Notes under the pieces: generated by a model
The model's database searches: none
The model's input: only the letters and a program-made list of their open reading frames with translations
What the model was told of the DNA's origin: nothing
Shown: piece by piece, positions 1 to 7,616 of the stretch
Numbering within the stretch: position 1 is the first letter of the stretch
How the letters are laid out: every line of letters starts with the position of its first letter
Source: Kordia sp045105435
Lineage (GTDB): Bacteria; Bacteroidota; Bacteroidia; Flavobacteriales; Flavobacteriaceae
Length of the DNA: 12,670 nt
Direction: 5' to 3'
Assembly: GCF_045105435.1 (NCBI RefSeq)
Contig: NZ_JBGCDL010000092.1
Span: 1 to 12,670, forward strand
Position numbers and translations under genes: made by a program

Positions 1-689
1 CTTTCTTCATCTTTTAGCAAGTCGTGATAATACATCGATAGCGTATCTGTCGTTTTTTCAATTTGTGTTATACTGATTGTTTTCACCACAAACCGATCCA
101 TCATAACAGCCACATTCGCATCGCCATTTCCTGCGGTTTTATGAAATTGTAGCAATGAAGTTGCGTGCAGTTCTTCTTTTTGCTGAAACGTTTTAAACCA
201 ATCGATACGTAATTGTTTCATTTCGTCTGTATACAACATCGAAGACGACCAAATGTGTGGCGTTTGCAATGACAATGATTTCAGCTGCTTTTGTGCGCCA
301 TCCCAAACAAATTCAAGCACTTCTAAAGTGTTGTTCCAGTCTACAATAATGACCGTAAAAGGTTCTATTAAATGCAGATTGTAATTTGCGATGGTTTCTT
401 TAATGTTTTTTGCAGTCAAAAAATCATGTACTACAATTCCGCGACTGTGACGATATCTAAGTAAACGTCTGTGTTTTTCAAATCCACCATTTAGCAAACA
501 AACCACTCGTTTTTGAGCGCTCATTCCAATCCAAGTGCCGCCACTAATTGCATCTTTCGGAAATACCAGTTTTGTATCGGAAACGGAATATAGTGCTGGC
601 TTTTTTGTTTCTCTCATTGGCGATTCGTCACGACTGGAAGTAAGCACAAATTCATCATTTCCTTTATAGATAAAACTGACTGTACACAT
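1..689 (-). CDS. NRDE/TANGO2-family protein, 3' end outside window
   Basis: The minus strand is open from an ATG at 687-689 to the left edge, giving 229 codons with no stop; the C-terminus is missing. The translation matches the NRDE (TANGO2, Pfam PF05742) family: it begins MCTVSF, with Cys2 directly after Met as in the Ntn-hydrolase-like members, followed by SSRDES at residues 18-23 (the family's NRDE motif with Ser for Asn), GGTWIGM at 50-56, LLNGG at 65-69 and SRGIVVHDFL at 82-91. There is no signal peptide or membrane segment, so it is probably cytoplasmic. The bacterial function is not established; animal and worm homologues have been linked to haem trafficking. The family call rests on these motifs in family order; a role in this organism cannot be given. 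It diverges from pruA. I saw no convincing promoter for it and no Shine-Dalgarno sequence. Confidence 0.85.
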   Translation of the reverse strand, partial: MCTVSFIYKGNDEFVLTSSRDESPMRETKKPALYSVSDTKLVFPKDAISGGTWIGMSAQKRVVCLLNGGFEKHRRLLRYRHSRGIVVHDFLTAKNIKETIANYNLHLIEPFTVIIVDWNNTLEVLEFVWDGAQKQLKSLSLQTPHIWSSSMLYTDEMKQLRIDWFKTFQQKEELHATSLLQFHKTAGNGDANVAVMMDRFVVKTISITQIEKTTDTLSMYYHDLLKDEE

Positions 690-726
690 TATAAATTTGG
701 TTTGTATTTGAATGAACAACTTACAA

Positions 727-780
727 AATTTTCAGAAGATATGCATGTAAATTGCGAATCGTATAATTTTACAGAAGATA
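727..780. repeat. Direct repeat pair between the NRDE gene and pruA
   Basis: AATTTTCAGAAGATA at 727-741 recurs as AATTTTACAGAAGATA at 765-780, differing by one inserted base. The copies are about 38 bases apart, close to four helical turns, and lie 38-91 bases upstream of the NRDE start. They could be a tandem binding site for a regulator of the NRDE gene or of both divergent genes. This is inference; the AT-rich background makes chance similarity possible. Confidence 0.4.
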
Positions 781-809
781 AGTCACAATTCATTGCAAAA
801 CCCTAAAAA

Positions 810-835
810 CGATCTAAAATTGTTTTCGATCTAAA
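810..835. repeat. Direct repeat CGATCTAAA x2 upstream of pruA promoter
   Basis: CGATCTAAA occurs at 810-818 and again at 827-835, start-to-start 17 bases. The second copy ends 15 bases before the pruA -7 element, where an activator would be expected to bind. No -33 element is well placed for this promoter, which fits activator dependence. The sequence shows the repeat; its function is inferred. Confidence 0.4.
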
Positions 836-864
836 GGTGCTTTTTTTTTGTATCTTTGCACCTT
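834..864 (+). promoter_or_regulatory. pruA promoter (-7 TATCTTTG) inside an inverted repeat
   Basis: TATCTTTG at 851-858 fits the Bacteroidota -7 consensus TAnnTTTG exactly and would start transcription near 865, leaving a leader of about 35 bases before pruA. It sits between AAGGTGC (834-840) and GCACCTT (858-864), a perfect 7-base inverted repeat with a 17-base spacer that includes a run of nine T. The repeat could be an operator occluding the -7 element. The usual -33 TTTG is not clearly present at normal spacing. The -7 call is firm; the operator idea is inference. Confidence 0.6.
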
Positions 865-899
865 AAAATCTAATCAAAACATTATAAAATATAACACCT

Positions 900-2525
900 A
901 TGGGAAAAGGATTTTTTCAAGTTCCGACAGCCATCAATGAGCCAGTAAAGTCGTATGCACCTGGAACTCCTGAAAGAGCTGCTGTTACTGCGCAATATGA
1001 AGCATATTTTAACGGAAATGTAGATGTGCCAATGTATATTGGAAGTGACGAAGTTAAAACAGGAAATACCAATACGATGTCGCCACCACATGATCATAAA
1101 CATGTAGTAGGAACATACCATTTGGCAGAAAAAAAGCATGTTACACAAGCTATTGAAACGGCTTTAGAAGCTAGAAAAAAATGGGCGCAATTGACATGGG
1201 AACAACGTGCAGCGATCTTTTTGAAGGCTGCTGAATTAATTGCCGGACCTTATAGAGCAAAAATTAATGCTTCTACCATGATTGCACAATCAAAAACTGT
1301 ACACCAAGCAGAAATTGATGCAGCTTGTGAGTTGATTGACTTTTTACGTTTTAACGTGGAGTTTATGTCACAAATTTATGAAGAGCAACCAGACTCAGCA
1401 GAAGGAATTTGGAATCGTGTTGAATACAGACCATTAGAAGGTTTTGTATACGCAATTACACCTTTTAACTTTACAGCAATTGCAGCCAATTTACCTGCGA
1501 GTGCCGCAATGATGGGAAATACTGTTGTTTGGAAACCAAGTGACAGCCAAATTTTCTCTGCAAAAGTAATTGTAGATATTTTTAAAGAAGCCGGTGTACC
1601 AGATGGTGTAATTAACGTTGTTTATGGTGATCCTGTAATGATTACAGACACTGTTTTAGAAAGTCCAGATTTTGCTGGAGTTCACTTTACAGGTTCTACG
1701 TATGTATTTAAAGAACTTTGGAAGAAAATTGGAAACAACATTCACACCTATAAAACATACCCGAAAATTGTTGGTGAAACTGGAGGAAAAGATTTCATTG
1801 TTGCGCATCCAAGTGCGAATCCTAAGCAAGTTGCAACAGGAATTTCTCGTGGTGCTTACGAATTTCAAGGACAAAAATGTAGTGCAGCTTCAAGAGCTTA
1901 TTTACCAAAGTCAATTACTGACGAAGTACTGAATTACGTTAAAGAAGATATCGCTTCTTTTAAAATGGGTTCTCCTGGTGATTTAGGCAACTACATTACA
2001 GCGGTAATTCATGAAGGTTCATTTGACAAATTAGCCAAATACATCGATCAAGCAAAAGCAGACACCAATGCAGAGGTTATTGCTGGTGGAAACTATGACA
2101 AATCGAAAGGATACTTTATTGAACCAACTTTAATTGTAACGACAGATCCAAAATACACAACAATGGAAACTGAGTTATTTGGCCCTGTTATGACTGTTTA
2201 TGTATATGACGATGCAGATTGGTCAGATACGTTAAAGTTAGTTGACGAAACTTCTGAATATGCATTAACAGGTGCTGTATTCTCTGGAGATCGTTATGCA
2301 ATTGATGAAGCTACAAAAGCTTTAGAAAATTGTGCTGGAAACTTCTACGTAAATGATAAACCAACTGGTGCTGTTGTTGGACAACAACCATTTGGTGGCG
2401 CAAGAGCATCTGGAACGAATGACAAAGCTGGTTCTGCACAGAACTTGTTACGTTGGGTTTCTCCACGATTAATTAAAGAAACGTTCGTAACACCAATAGA
2501 TTATAGATATCCATTTTTAGGATAA
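900..2525 (+). CDS. pruA: L-glutamate gamma-semialdehyde (delta-1-pyrroline-5-carboxylate) dehydrogenase
   Basis: Oxidises L-glutamate gamma-semialdehyde to glutamate with NAD+, the last step of proline (and ornithine/arginine) breakdown, in the cytoplasm. The 541-residue length and overall sequence fit the stand-alone P5CDH type related to mitochondrial ALDH4A1, not the bifunctional PutA of proteobacteria. Visible ALDH features are Asn190 in TPFNFTAIA (oxyanion site), the nucleotide-binding stretch WKPSDSQ at 211-217 and FTGSTYVF at 263-270, the general base Glu293 in GETGGKDF, the nucleophile Cys327 in GQKCSAASR, and ELFGPV at 425-430. The Glu-to-Cys spacing of 34 matches my recollection of ALDH4A1. 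The start is supported by a promoter 42 bases upstream and by an N-terminus typical of the family. No proline dehydrogenase gene lies next to it here. It is followed by a strong terminator, so it is probably monocistronic. Confidence 0.95.
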   Translation: MGKGFFQVPTAINEPVKSYAPGTPERAAVTAQYEAYFNGNVDVPMYIGSDEVKTGNTNTMSPPHDHKHVVGTYHLAEKKHVTQAIETALEARKKWAQLTWEQRAAIFLKAAELIAGPYRAKINASTMIAQSKTVHQAEIDAACELIDFLRFNVEFMSQIYEEQPDSAEGIWNRVEYRPLEGFVYAITPFNFTAIAANLPASAAMMGNTVVWKPSDSQIFSAKVIVDIFKEAGVPDGVINVVYGDPVMITDTVLESPDFAGVHFTGSTYVFKELWKKIGNNIHTYKTYPKIVGETGGKDFIVAHPSANPKQVATGISRGAYEFQGQKCSAASRAYLPKSITDEVLNYVKEDIASFKMGSPGDLGNYITAVIHEGSFDKLAKYIDQAKADTNAEVIAGGNYDKSKGYFIEPTLIVTTDPKYTTMETELFGPVMTVYVYDDADWSDTLKLVDETSEYALTGAVFSGDRYAIDEATKALENCAGNFYVNDKPTGAVVGQQPFGGARASGTNDKAGSAQNLLRWVSPRLIKETFVTPIDYRYPFLG

Positions 2526-2546
2526 ATTATCATATATACATTACGG

Positions 2547-2577
2547 AAAAGCTGAAGACCAACATCTTCAGCTTTTT
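2547..2577 (+). terminator. Rho-independent terminator of pruA
   Basis: GCTGAAGA (2551-2558) pairs perfectly with TCTTCAGC (2565-2572) around a six-base loop, preceded by AAAA and followed by a T run. It lies 25 bases after the pruA stop codon. Confidence 0.9.
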
Positions 2578-2691
2578 TCGTTTCTAAGAACTGCTAATTT
2601 TAAGGAATTCAATATTTAAGGGCTTAAAATTCGTATTTCGCAATAAATGTGTTAATTTTCTGCGATTTTTTAACCCCTAAATAATCTTACA

Positions 2692-5109
2692 ATGAAGTTG
2701 AAATTACTTTTTCTTTTCTTTCCAATTTGCCTTTTTGCGCAAGTGAATAGTGGTTATGTTGAATTAAATGCAATTCCTAAACAAACAGAGACACTCATTA
2801 CAGAAACAGCACCTTTTTCTGTATTAAAAAATGATGCTAATTACAATAGCATGCACAGTCTATTGCAAGCTTCAAAAGAACTGGCACATGCTGGCAAAAC
2901 AACACCTTTTCTTTCTATAGAAAATAACATGCGTATTACTTCATATAATGAAACCATAAAAATTGGCGGAATATATGCTGAGTATGAAATCATTAATCCA
3001 GAAGCTATCACAAATAATGACATCATTCTAGAAAATAACATACATAAGGTTCGACAAGAGGCTTCTGAAAGTGTTTTTCAACAAAAATCAGCGCTTATTA
3101 TTGCACCGTTAAGTATTCATAAACATGGACTGCAAACTACTTTTTATGCAGATAGCACTTTGTTTAACGCTGACGCGGAAACGAATATTTCACAACTCTT
3201 TATAGATTTTGACAATGGCAATGGGTTTCAATCTGTAAATTTCAATACACCAATACCAATCAACTATAACAATGCTGGCGAGAAGCAATTAACTTTTAAA
3301 GTACAGTTTACTTCTGGAGAAGAAAGGACAACTACATCACAACTGATTGTTCATGGAAGTATTCAAACAGAAAATCAACAAAATCCGCAAGCAATCACAG
3401 CTTCCATAAGTCCCGATTTATCAATCTACTCAGGTGCAACAAGTTTTGCTGGCATGGGAGAATATCAAGTATTTTTAGGCGCGAACAATACTGACATAGT
3501 TAAACCAATCATTGTTATTGATGGTTTTGATCCAAGTGACACAAGAGATATCAGCGCTGTATATGATTTACTTAATTATACAGATACGAACGGAATGACG
3601 CAAAATTTAGCAGATCGCATTCGCGCTGAAGAAGATTTTGATGTTATTATTTTAAATCTCCCTCAATATTTAAGGTTAGCTAATAATACATTACAGCTTC
3701 TAAGTACAGTTACTGATACAAATGGAGATATGATTATTGATGAAAATGATTATCCAGCAGGAAGTACTTTAGTTGATGGCGGAGCCGATTATATTGAACG
3801 CAATGCAATGATTTTGGTAGAATTGATCAATACTATAAACAGTCAAAAAGTAGGAAACGAGGAAAATGTAATTATTGGTCCAAGTATGGGCGGATTGATT
3901 TCAAGATATGCTTTAAATTATATGGAAAGTGAAGCTTCTCAAGATCATGACACACGTTTATGGGTTTCGTTTGATTCTCCACATTTAGGCGCCAATGTTC
4001 CAATTGGGTTTCAGCACTTATTCAATTATCTCGCATACGGATTAGATACGTGGGTTGGAGATTTCAGTGTAGAATCGTTACGTCCTATTGTAGACGGCAT
4101 GTTAAAATCGCCTGCAGCTAGGCAAATGCTAACGGATCATATGGAAGCACATTTACAAAATGGACAAATTGCTGAGTTTGATAATAGCATTGTTTTACCA
4201 ACTGCACATCCTTTTCATGATTTATTTTTTGATCGAATAAACAACTTAACAACTTCTGGTTTCCCTGAAAATTTACGCAAAATTTCCATCATTAATGGAA
4301 GTGGAAATGGTGCTCCATATCAAGATAAAACTGGCAGCGATATAGTACCAGGAAGACAAGTACTTGACATCACTATAAATGGCGTTGCATTGCTTACAGA
4401 TGCGCATTTAAAAGTTTGGTACACACATGCCGCAAACGTCAACGACGAAGTAAGTAACATTTGGATTGACGCACCTTTTCTTTGTTTCTGCGATATTAAT
4501 GCTGATGCAAATTCTCGCTCGTACAGCTATTCTAATGGAATTGATGCCGCTATGGGCGGATTGTTCGATTTGGGAGCCTTATCTGGAAGTTTTGCAGGTG
4601 GCGACCCCACAATTGATGCCTTTTTTGCAGGATTACAAACCGATTATTTTAACTTCATTCCTACCATTAGTAGCATGGGATTAAAAAATCAGAATAATTG
4701 GCATGCCATTCCAAACCCAAACAATGGAACTACAGAAAACGAATCTCCTTTTGATGCTTGGTACATGCCGCCAACCAACGAAGGACATGTAATCTTAACG
4801 GATCCAAACGTGCAATTTGCTTGGAATGAAATCGTTTCTCCAACACTAAGCACTCCATCGTACACTTCAGAAAATTATATACAATTATCTCAAAATCCTA
4901 TTCAAAGCGACTTAAAGCTACGCACAGAAAAACTGATCAACAAACTAGATATTTCTTTATATGATATTTCAGGTAGAAACGTATTAGAAGTAAAAGAAAC
5001 TACTATTCAATCAACCATAGAAATACCTATTGAACTTCAAACTGGAATTTATATACTACAACTCAAATACAATAATAATATTCAAACAGAAAAAGTTATC
5101 ATTGAATAA
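2692..5109 (+). CDS. T9SS-exported alpha/beta-hydrolase (lipase/esterase-like)
   Basis: An 805-residue exported protein. Residues 1-17 form a signal peptide (Lys-rich start, hydrophobic core, FAQ cleavage region). Residues about 724-805 form a type A C-terminal sorting domain of the type IX system (ISLYDISGR at 754-762, TGIYILQL at 784-791, KVIIE end), so the product should be secreted or held on the cell surface. The middle looks like a serine hydrolase: strand VIDGFDPSD at 275-283, nucleophile elbow GPSMGG with Ser398, then DSPHLGA at 428-434. Plausible triad partners are Asp550 (SDIVPG) and His699 (EGHVILTD), by analogy with lipases. A calcium-loop-like insertion, DTNGDMIIDEND at 342-353, lies between the first strand and the nucleophile. 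About 260 residues before the hydrolase part, roughly 18-265, are unassigned. Only two Cys remain in the mature protein, in a CxC (598, 600). The substrate cannot be read from sequence. Lipase, esterase and PGAP1-like acyl hydrolase are all possible. Confidence 0.8.
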   Translation: MKLKLLFLFFPICLFAQVNSGYVELNAIPKQTETLITETAPFSVLKNDANYNSMHSLLQASKELAHAGKTTPFLSIENNMRITSYNETIKIGGIYAEYEIINPEAITNNDIILENNIHKVRQEASESVFQQKSALIIAPLSIHKHGLQTTFYADSTLFNADAETNISQLFIDFDNGNGFQSVNFNTPIPINYNNAGEKQLTFKVQFTSGEERTTTSQLIVHGSIQTENQQNPQAITASISPDLSIYSGATSFAGMGEYQVFLGANNTDIVKPIIVIDGFDPSDTRDISAVYDLLNYTDTNGMTQNLADRIRAEEDFDVIILNLPQYLRLANNTLQLLSTVTDTNGDMIIDENDYPAGSTLVDGGADYIERNAMILVELINTINSQKVGNEENVIIGPSMGGLISRYALNYMESEASQDHDTRLWVSFDSPHLGANVPIGFQHLFNYLAYGLDTWVGDFSVESLRPIVDGMLKSPAARQMLTDHMEAHLQNGQIAEFDNSIVLPTAHPFHDLFFDRINNLTTSGFPENLRKISIINGSGNGAPYQDKTGSDIVPGRQVLDITINGVALLTDAHLKVWYTHAANVNDEVSNIWIDAPFLCFCDINADANSRSYSYSNGIDAAMGGLFDLGALSGSFAGGDPTIDAFFAGLQTDYFNFIPTISSMGLKNQNNWHAIPNPNNGTTENESPFDAWYMPPTNEGHVILTDPNVQFAWNEIVSPTLSTPSYTSENYIQLSQNPIQSDLKLRTEKLINKLDISLYDISGRNVLEVKETTIQSTIEIPIELQTGIYILQLKYNNNIQTEKVIIE

Positions 5110-5113
5110 ATTC

Positions 5114-5147
5114 AAAAAGCCAGTGCATAATTTACACTGGCTTTTTT
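5114..5147. terminator. Bidirectional terminator between hydrolase and peptide gene
   Basis: GCCAGTG (5119-5125) pairs with CACTGGC (5135-5141) around a nine-base loop, with AAAAA before and TTTTTT after, so it can stop transcription from both sides. It lies 10 bases after the hydrolase stop and about 50 bases beyond the stop of the minus-strand peptide gene. Confidence 0.9.
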
Positions 5148-5193
5148 CATTCTTTATAATTATTGTTATTTATGGTTAAATTAGTTTACATAT

Positions 5194-5346
5194 TTAACAT
5201 GGTCCGAAGAAAGTACAACATACCCAGTATCCATCTCCATCTTGGTGCCATAAATCGCTGAGTGCTCCTCCTTTTAATTGTTCTACTTTAAAGTTTGAAA
5301 CTACTTTTTTGTTTAAGCTGATTTTCTGTAATGTTCTTTTCTTCAT
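5194..5346 (-). CDS. Putative RiPP precursor peptide with Gly-Gly leader (lanthipeptide-like)
   Basis: A 50-residue reading frame, too short for common ORF cut-offs, from ATG at 5344-5346 to TAA at 5194-5196. It starts MKKRTLQK, continues ISLNKKVVSNF at residues 9-19, and has the LKGG double-glycine site at 24-27. The N-terminal part resembles the leader of Bacteroidota natural-product precursors (pattern LxLxKxxIxxL, as in class I lanthipeptide-type leaders, and the GG family). The remaining 23 residues would be the core. It is rich in Gly and aromatics, ends DGDGYWVCCTFFGPC, and has three Cys (43, 44, 50), Ser30 and Thr45. Thr45 and Ser30 could be dehydrated and joined to Cys, but disulfides or another modification are equally possible. 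No LanB, LanC, radical SAM enzyme, peptidase or exporter lies in the window, so modification would need enzymes encoded elsewhere. Two hairpin terminators bracket it, indicating its own transcript. I found no clear promoter or Shine-Dalgarno sequence. The leader match is what supports it; without that it would be just a short ORF. Confidence 0.72.
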   Translation of the reverse strand: MKKRTLQKISLNKKVVSNFKVEQLKGGALSDLWHQDGDGYWVCCTFFGPC

Positions 5347-5492
5347 GATAGTAAAATTATGGGTTAATAATAATTAAATGTAAATAATCATCTACAATCT
5401 TCACTACGGTTTTACCATAATCAACTACATATCAGACCTGTAAAAAATAAGCCACAATATAATAAAAGTCCAAAATATAAAATAAGTAAAAC

Positions 5493-5520
5493 AAAAAAAG
5501 CAGCCCATTGGGCTGCTTTT
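5493..5520 (-). terminator. Rho-independent terminator of the Omp28-like gene
   Basis: GCAGCCC (5500-5506) pairs with GGGCTGC (5510-5516) across a three-base ATT loop. On the minus strand the stem is followed by seven T, placing it as the terminator about 50 bases downstream of the Omp28-like gene. The plus strand also has TTTT after the stem. It separates that gene from the small peptide gene on the same strand. Confidence 0.88.
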
Positions 5521-5564
5521 ATATAAAGAATTATAGAGAATTCTAGCTAATTAAAATTAATTTA

Positions 5565-6884
5565 TTAGTTAAAGTCAAAATCTGCATCAGCTGTTCCTGT
5601 TTTAGAACGTGCTGCATTGATTAACTTATCATCAGATCCAACAATCATTGCAACAACAGAAACTTTTGTGTTATCCGAAATACTAGATGGCATAGGAATA
5701 TCATATACTTCCGTATGCTTTTGTCCTGCAGCTGTACTTCCACTTGGAATAGCATCTCCAAATACATTAGTCATTGAATGTCTTAATACATGATTGTGAA
5801 CGAAATTTGGAAGTGGATCTACTCCACCTTGATAAGTTGTGTAGTTAGCTTGTGATGCTACAATACCATCTTCTAATACAAATACTACTAATTTGGCACC
5901 TGACGTATTTTGAGCAAAAGCTGCGCTTACATATACTTGTAAATTATTTCCAACTACCATTGAGTTTAAAGATAAACCTGAAGTAGTATTACCAGATGCT
6001 AAATTTGTTACTTGAGCAATATTACTTGGCTCTGGGAATGCCCAAACTGCATCTCTGTTAATAACAGCTGTTGGGTAACCAGAAGTTACATATACACCAT
6101 CTAAAGTCTGACCATATGAGTTTTGCATACCATCTCCGATGTGTGCAGCAATAACAAATGCATCATCTGTTTGAGCCTCTAACAACGTAATAGCCTCAGA
6201 AACTCTAACACACCATCCACACCATGTTCCAGTGTAATCTTCAACAATTGCTTTTTGTGAAAAAATACTTGGCGCAGTATCATCTCCTACTGGTAAGTTA
6301 AATACCGGAGAAGTAATACCGTCTTTATCAGCAGTAACTACTAAATCATCTGTTGTAAGTGTCATATATCTGTTTCCAGCAATTGCGTTTCCATTTACTG
6401 TAAGCATAGCACTATCAGTAATTGTATAATCGTTTCCTCCAGCATCAGTTCCGATAACAGTAAAATCAGCTGTATCACCTATTTTAATACTTGTTTCTGC
6501 ACTCTCTACTCTTAACGCAGTAATAACTGGCGGCGTAACTTCTAGACTGATAGCTCCACTAGTAATACTTCCATTTTTTGCAGTAATTTGGTAAGATCCA
6601 GTAGCTGTAGGTGTATACTCTATACCAGTAATAGCACTATTGTTTACTAAGATACTAGAACTTGACGTTACGTTTGATCCATCGTTTGCTGTTACAGTAA
6701 AAGTCACTGATCCTCCAAGTTCAATTGAAGTTTGACTAGCAGTTACAACTATAGAAGTAATTCCTGATCCTCCATTACCTGGGTCTGTTGGTTCTCCTGT
6801 GTCGTTATCTGAATCGCTACTACATGAATACATGAATAAAGCAAATACGACAAACAAGCTTTTAAAAATGTTTTTTGTTTTCAT
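5565..6884 (-). CDS. Omp28-related outer-membrane lipoprotein with thioredoxin-like domain
   Basis: A 439-residue lipoprotein. The signal sequence ends in a lipobox (MYSC, lipidated Cys21), and the next residues SSDSDND are acidic, like the surface-export signal of Bacteroidota lipoproteins, so it probably faces outward on the outer membrane. A Gly/Pro/Asp linker (28-42) leads to two bacterial Ig-like modules (about 43-117 and 119-199). The C-terminal part (about 205-439) matches Omp28-type proteins: EDYTGTWCGWCVR has the thioredoxin-like CxxC at Cys222/Cys225, with a candidate cis-proline in SGYPTAVI (Pro271). Cys222 and Cys225 are the only Cys besides the lipidated one. The Porphyromonas Omp28 was described as a surface protein with a possible adhesin role; redox activity is inferred from the CxxC. 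The gene diverges from the tlpA-like gene at 7116 across a 231-base gap. A weak promoter-like TAAATTAG lies on the minus strand at 6933-6940. The family call is firm, the exact function open. Confidence 0.87.
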   Translation of the reverse strand: MKTKNIFKSLFVVFALFMYSCSSDSDNDTGEPTDPGNGGSGITSIVVTASQTSIELGGSVTFTVTANDGSNVTSSSSILVNNSAITGIEYTPTATGSYQITAKNGSITSGAISLEVTPPVITALRVESAETSIKIGDTADFTVIGTDAGGNDYTITDSAMLTVNGNAIAGNRYMTLTTDDLVVTADKDGITSPVFNLPVGDDTAPSIFSQKAIVEDYTGTWCGWCVRVSEAITLLEAQTDDAFVIAAHIGDGMQNSYGQTLDGVYVTSGYPTAVINRDAVWAFPEPSNIAQVTNLASGNTTSGLSLNSMVVGNNLQVYVSAAFAQNTSGAKLVVFVLEDGIVASQANYTTYQGGVDPLPNFVHNHVLRHSMTNVFGDAIPSGSTAAGQKHTEVYDIPMPSSISDNTKVSVVAMIVGSDDKLINAARSKTGTADADFDFN

Positions 6885-7055
6885 AAGACTTTTTTTTGTT
6901 TATAAAGTTTGGTTTACGGTATAATTTTGGGACTAATTTATATTAAATTTCTGTTAAAAAAAAGAAAAATCTAATAAACAGCAAATCAACCAAATAACCT
7001 ATCACTTATATAGAGAATATGGGGAAAATGCAAAAATTGATTTATTTTATTTTTC

Positions 7056-7087
7056 TTGCTATTTTAACGGAAGCTTTTATATATTTA
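7056..7087 (+). promoter_or_regulatory. Promoter of the tlpA-like gene
   Basis: TTG at 7056-7058 is followed after 21 bases by TATATTTA at 7080-7087, one base off the Bacteroidota -7 consensus TAnnTTTG and at normal spacing. Transcription would start near 7093, about 23 bases before the ATG. It probably drives the tlpA-like gene and the barrel gene behind it. Confidence 0.55.
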
Positions 7088-7115
7088 CAGCATTCTCACT
7101 ATTAAACTAAAAAAT

Positions 7116-7604
7116 ATGAAGTCAATTATGAGCATTGTTGTTGTATTCTTAATGTTTACAATACAAGCAAATGCGCAAAAAGAAATACCAAATATTACGG
7201 TTAAAAATTTAGATGGTAGCTCATTAGACATGAATGAAATCACTCAAGAAAAGGGTGTAAAAATCATTAGTTTCTGGGCAACTTGGTGTGTACCGTGTAT
7301 TAATGAATTGGATGCTATTAGCGAAGTGTATGACGATTGGAAAGATGAAACTAACGTTGAATTGATTGCAATTGCTACTGATGACGCTAGAACCAAGAAA
7401 AGAATTAAGCCATTAATTAACGGTAAAGGTTGGGAATATAAAATTCTCTTGGATGAAAATCAAGATTTACAACGTTCTTTAAACATTACCACAATTCCAC
7501 ATGTAATTGTAATTAAGGACGGAAAAATTGTATTTCGCCACACTGGATATTTTCCTGGTGCAGAAGATCAACTTTATGATGTAGTTAAGAAAAACGCAAA
7601 GTAA
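7116..7604 (+). CDS. TlpA/ResA-like periplasmic thiol-disulfide oxidoreductase
   Basis: A 162-residue thioredoxin-fold protein. Residues 1-20 are a signal peptide ending ANA, with no lipobox, so the mature protein should be soluble in the periplasm. The fold is shown by FWATWCVPC at 53-61, with active-site Cys58 and Cys61 (the WCxPC type used by reducing TlpA/ResA-like proteins), the strand LIAIATDD at 83-90, and the cis-proline motif TTIPHVIVI with Pro128. These are its only Cys. TlpA-type proteins reduce disulfides of specific exported partners, often in cytochrome c maturation, but no cytochrome maturation gene is near. The gene directly downstream, 44 bases away with no terminator between, encodes an outer-membrane protein with a single Cys pair, a possible partner. 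The ATG at 7116 is chosen over the one four codons later because it gives a basic residue before the hydrophobic core and fits the promoter. Confidence 0.9.
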   Translation: MKSIMSIVVVFLMFTIQANAQKEIPNITVKNLDGSSLDMNEITQEKGVKIISFWATWCVPCINELDAISEVYDDWKDETNVELIAIATDDARTKKRIKPLINGKGWEYKILLDENQDLQRSLNITTIPHVIVIKDGKIVFRHTGYFPGAEDQLYDVVKKNAK

Positions 7605-7616
7605 AGAAGTTAACTG

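Noticed and set aside
882..1148. 88-residue ORF antisense to the start of pruA
   Set aside because: It lies wholly over conserved pruA coding sequence, has a low-complexity Cys/aromatic composition typical of an antisense shadow, and has no promoter.
1656..1932. Two short ORFs overlapping the middle of pruA on either strand
   Set aside because: They overlap the catalytic region of pruA, which is a certain gene; no motif of their own is seen.
2653..2660. TAATTTTC as the -7 box of the hydrolase gene
   Set aside because: It has a mismatch and no convincing -33 partner; in AT-rich DNA such matches are common.
4466..4684. 72-residue plus-strand ORF within the hydrolase gene
   Set aside because: It is a frame-shifted shadow; the hydrolase frame is continuous across it from signal peptide to sorting tail, so there is no frameshift to explain.
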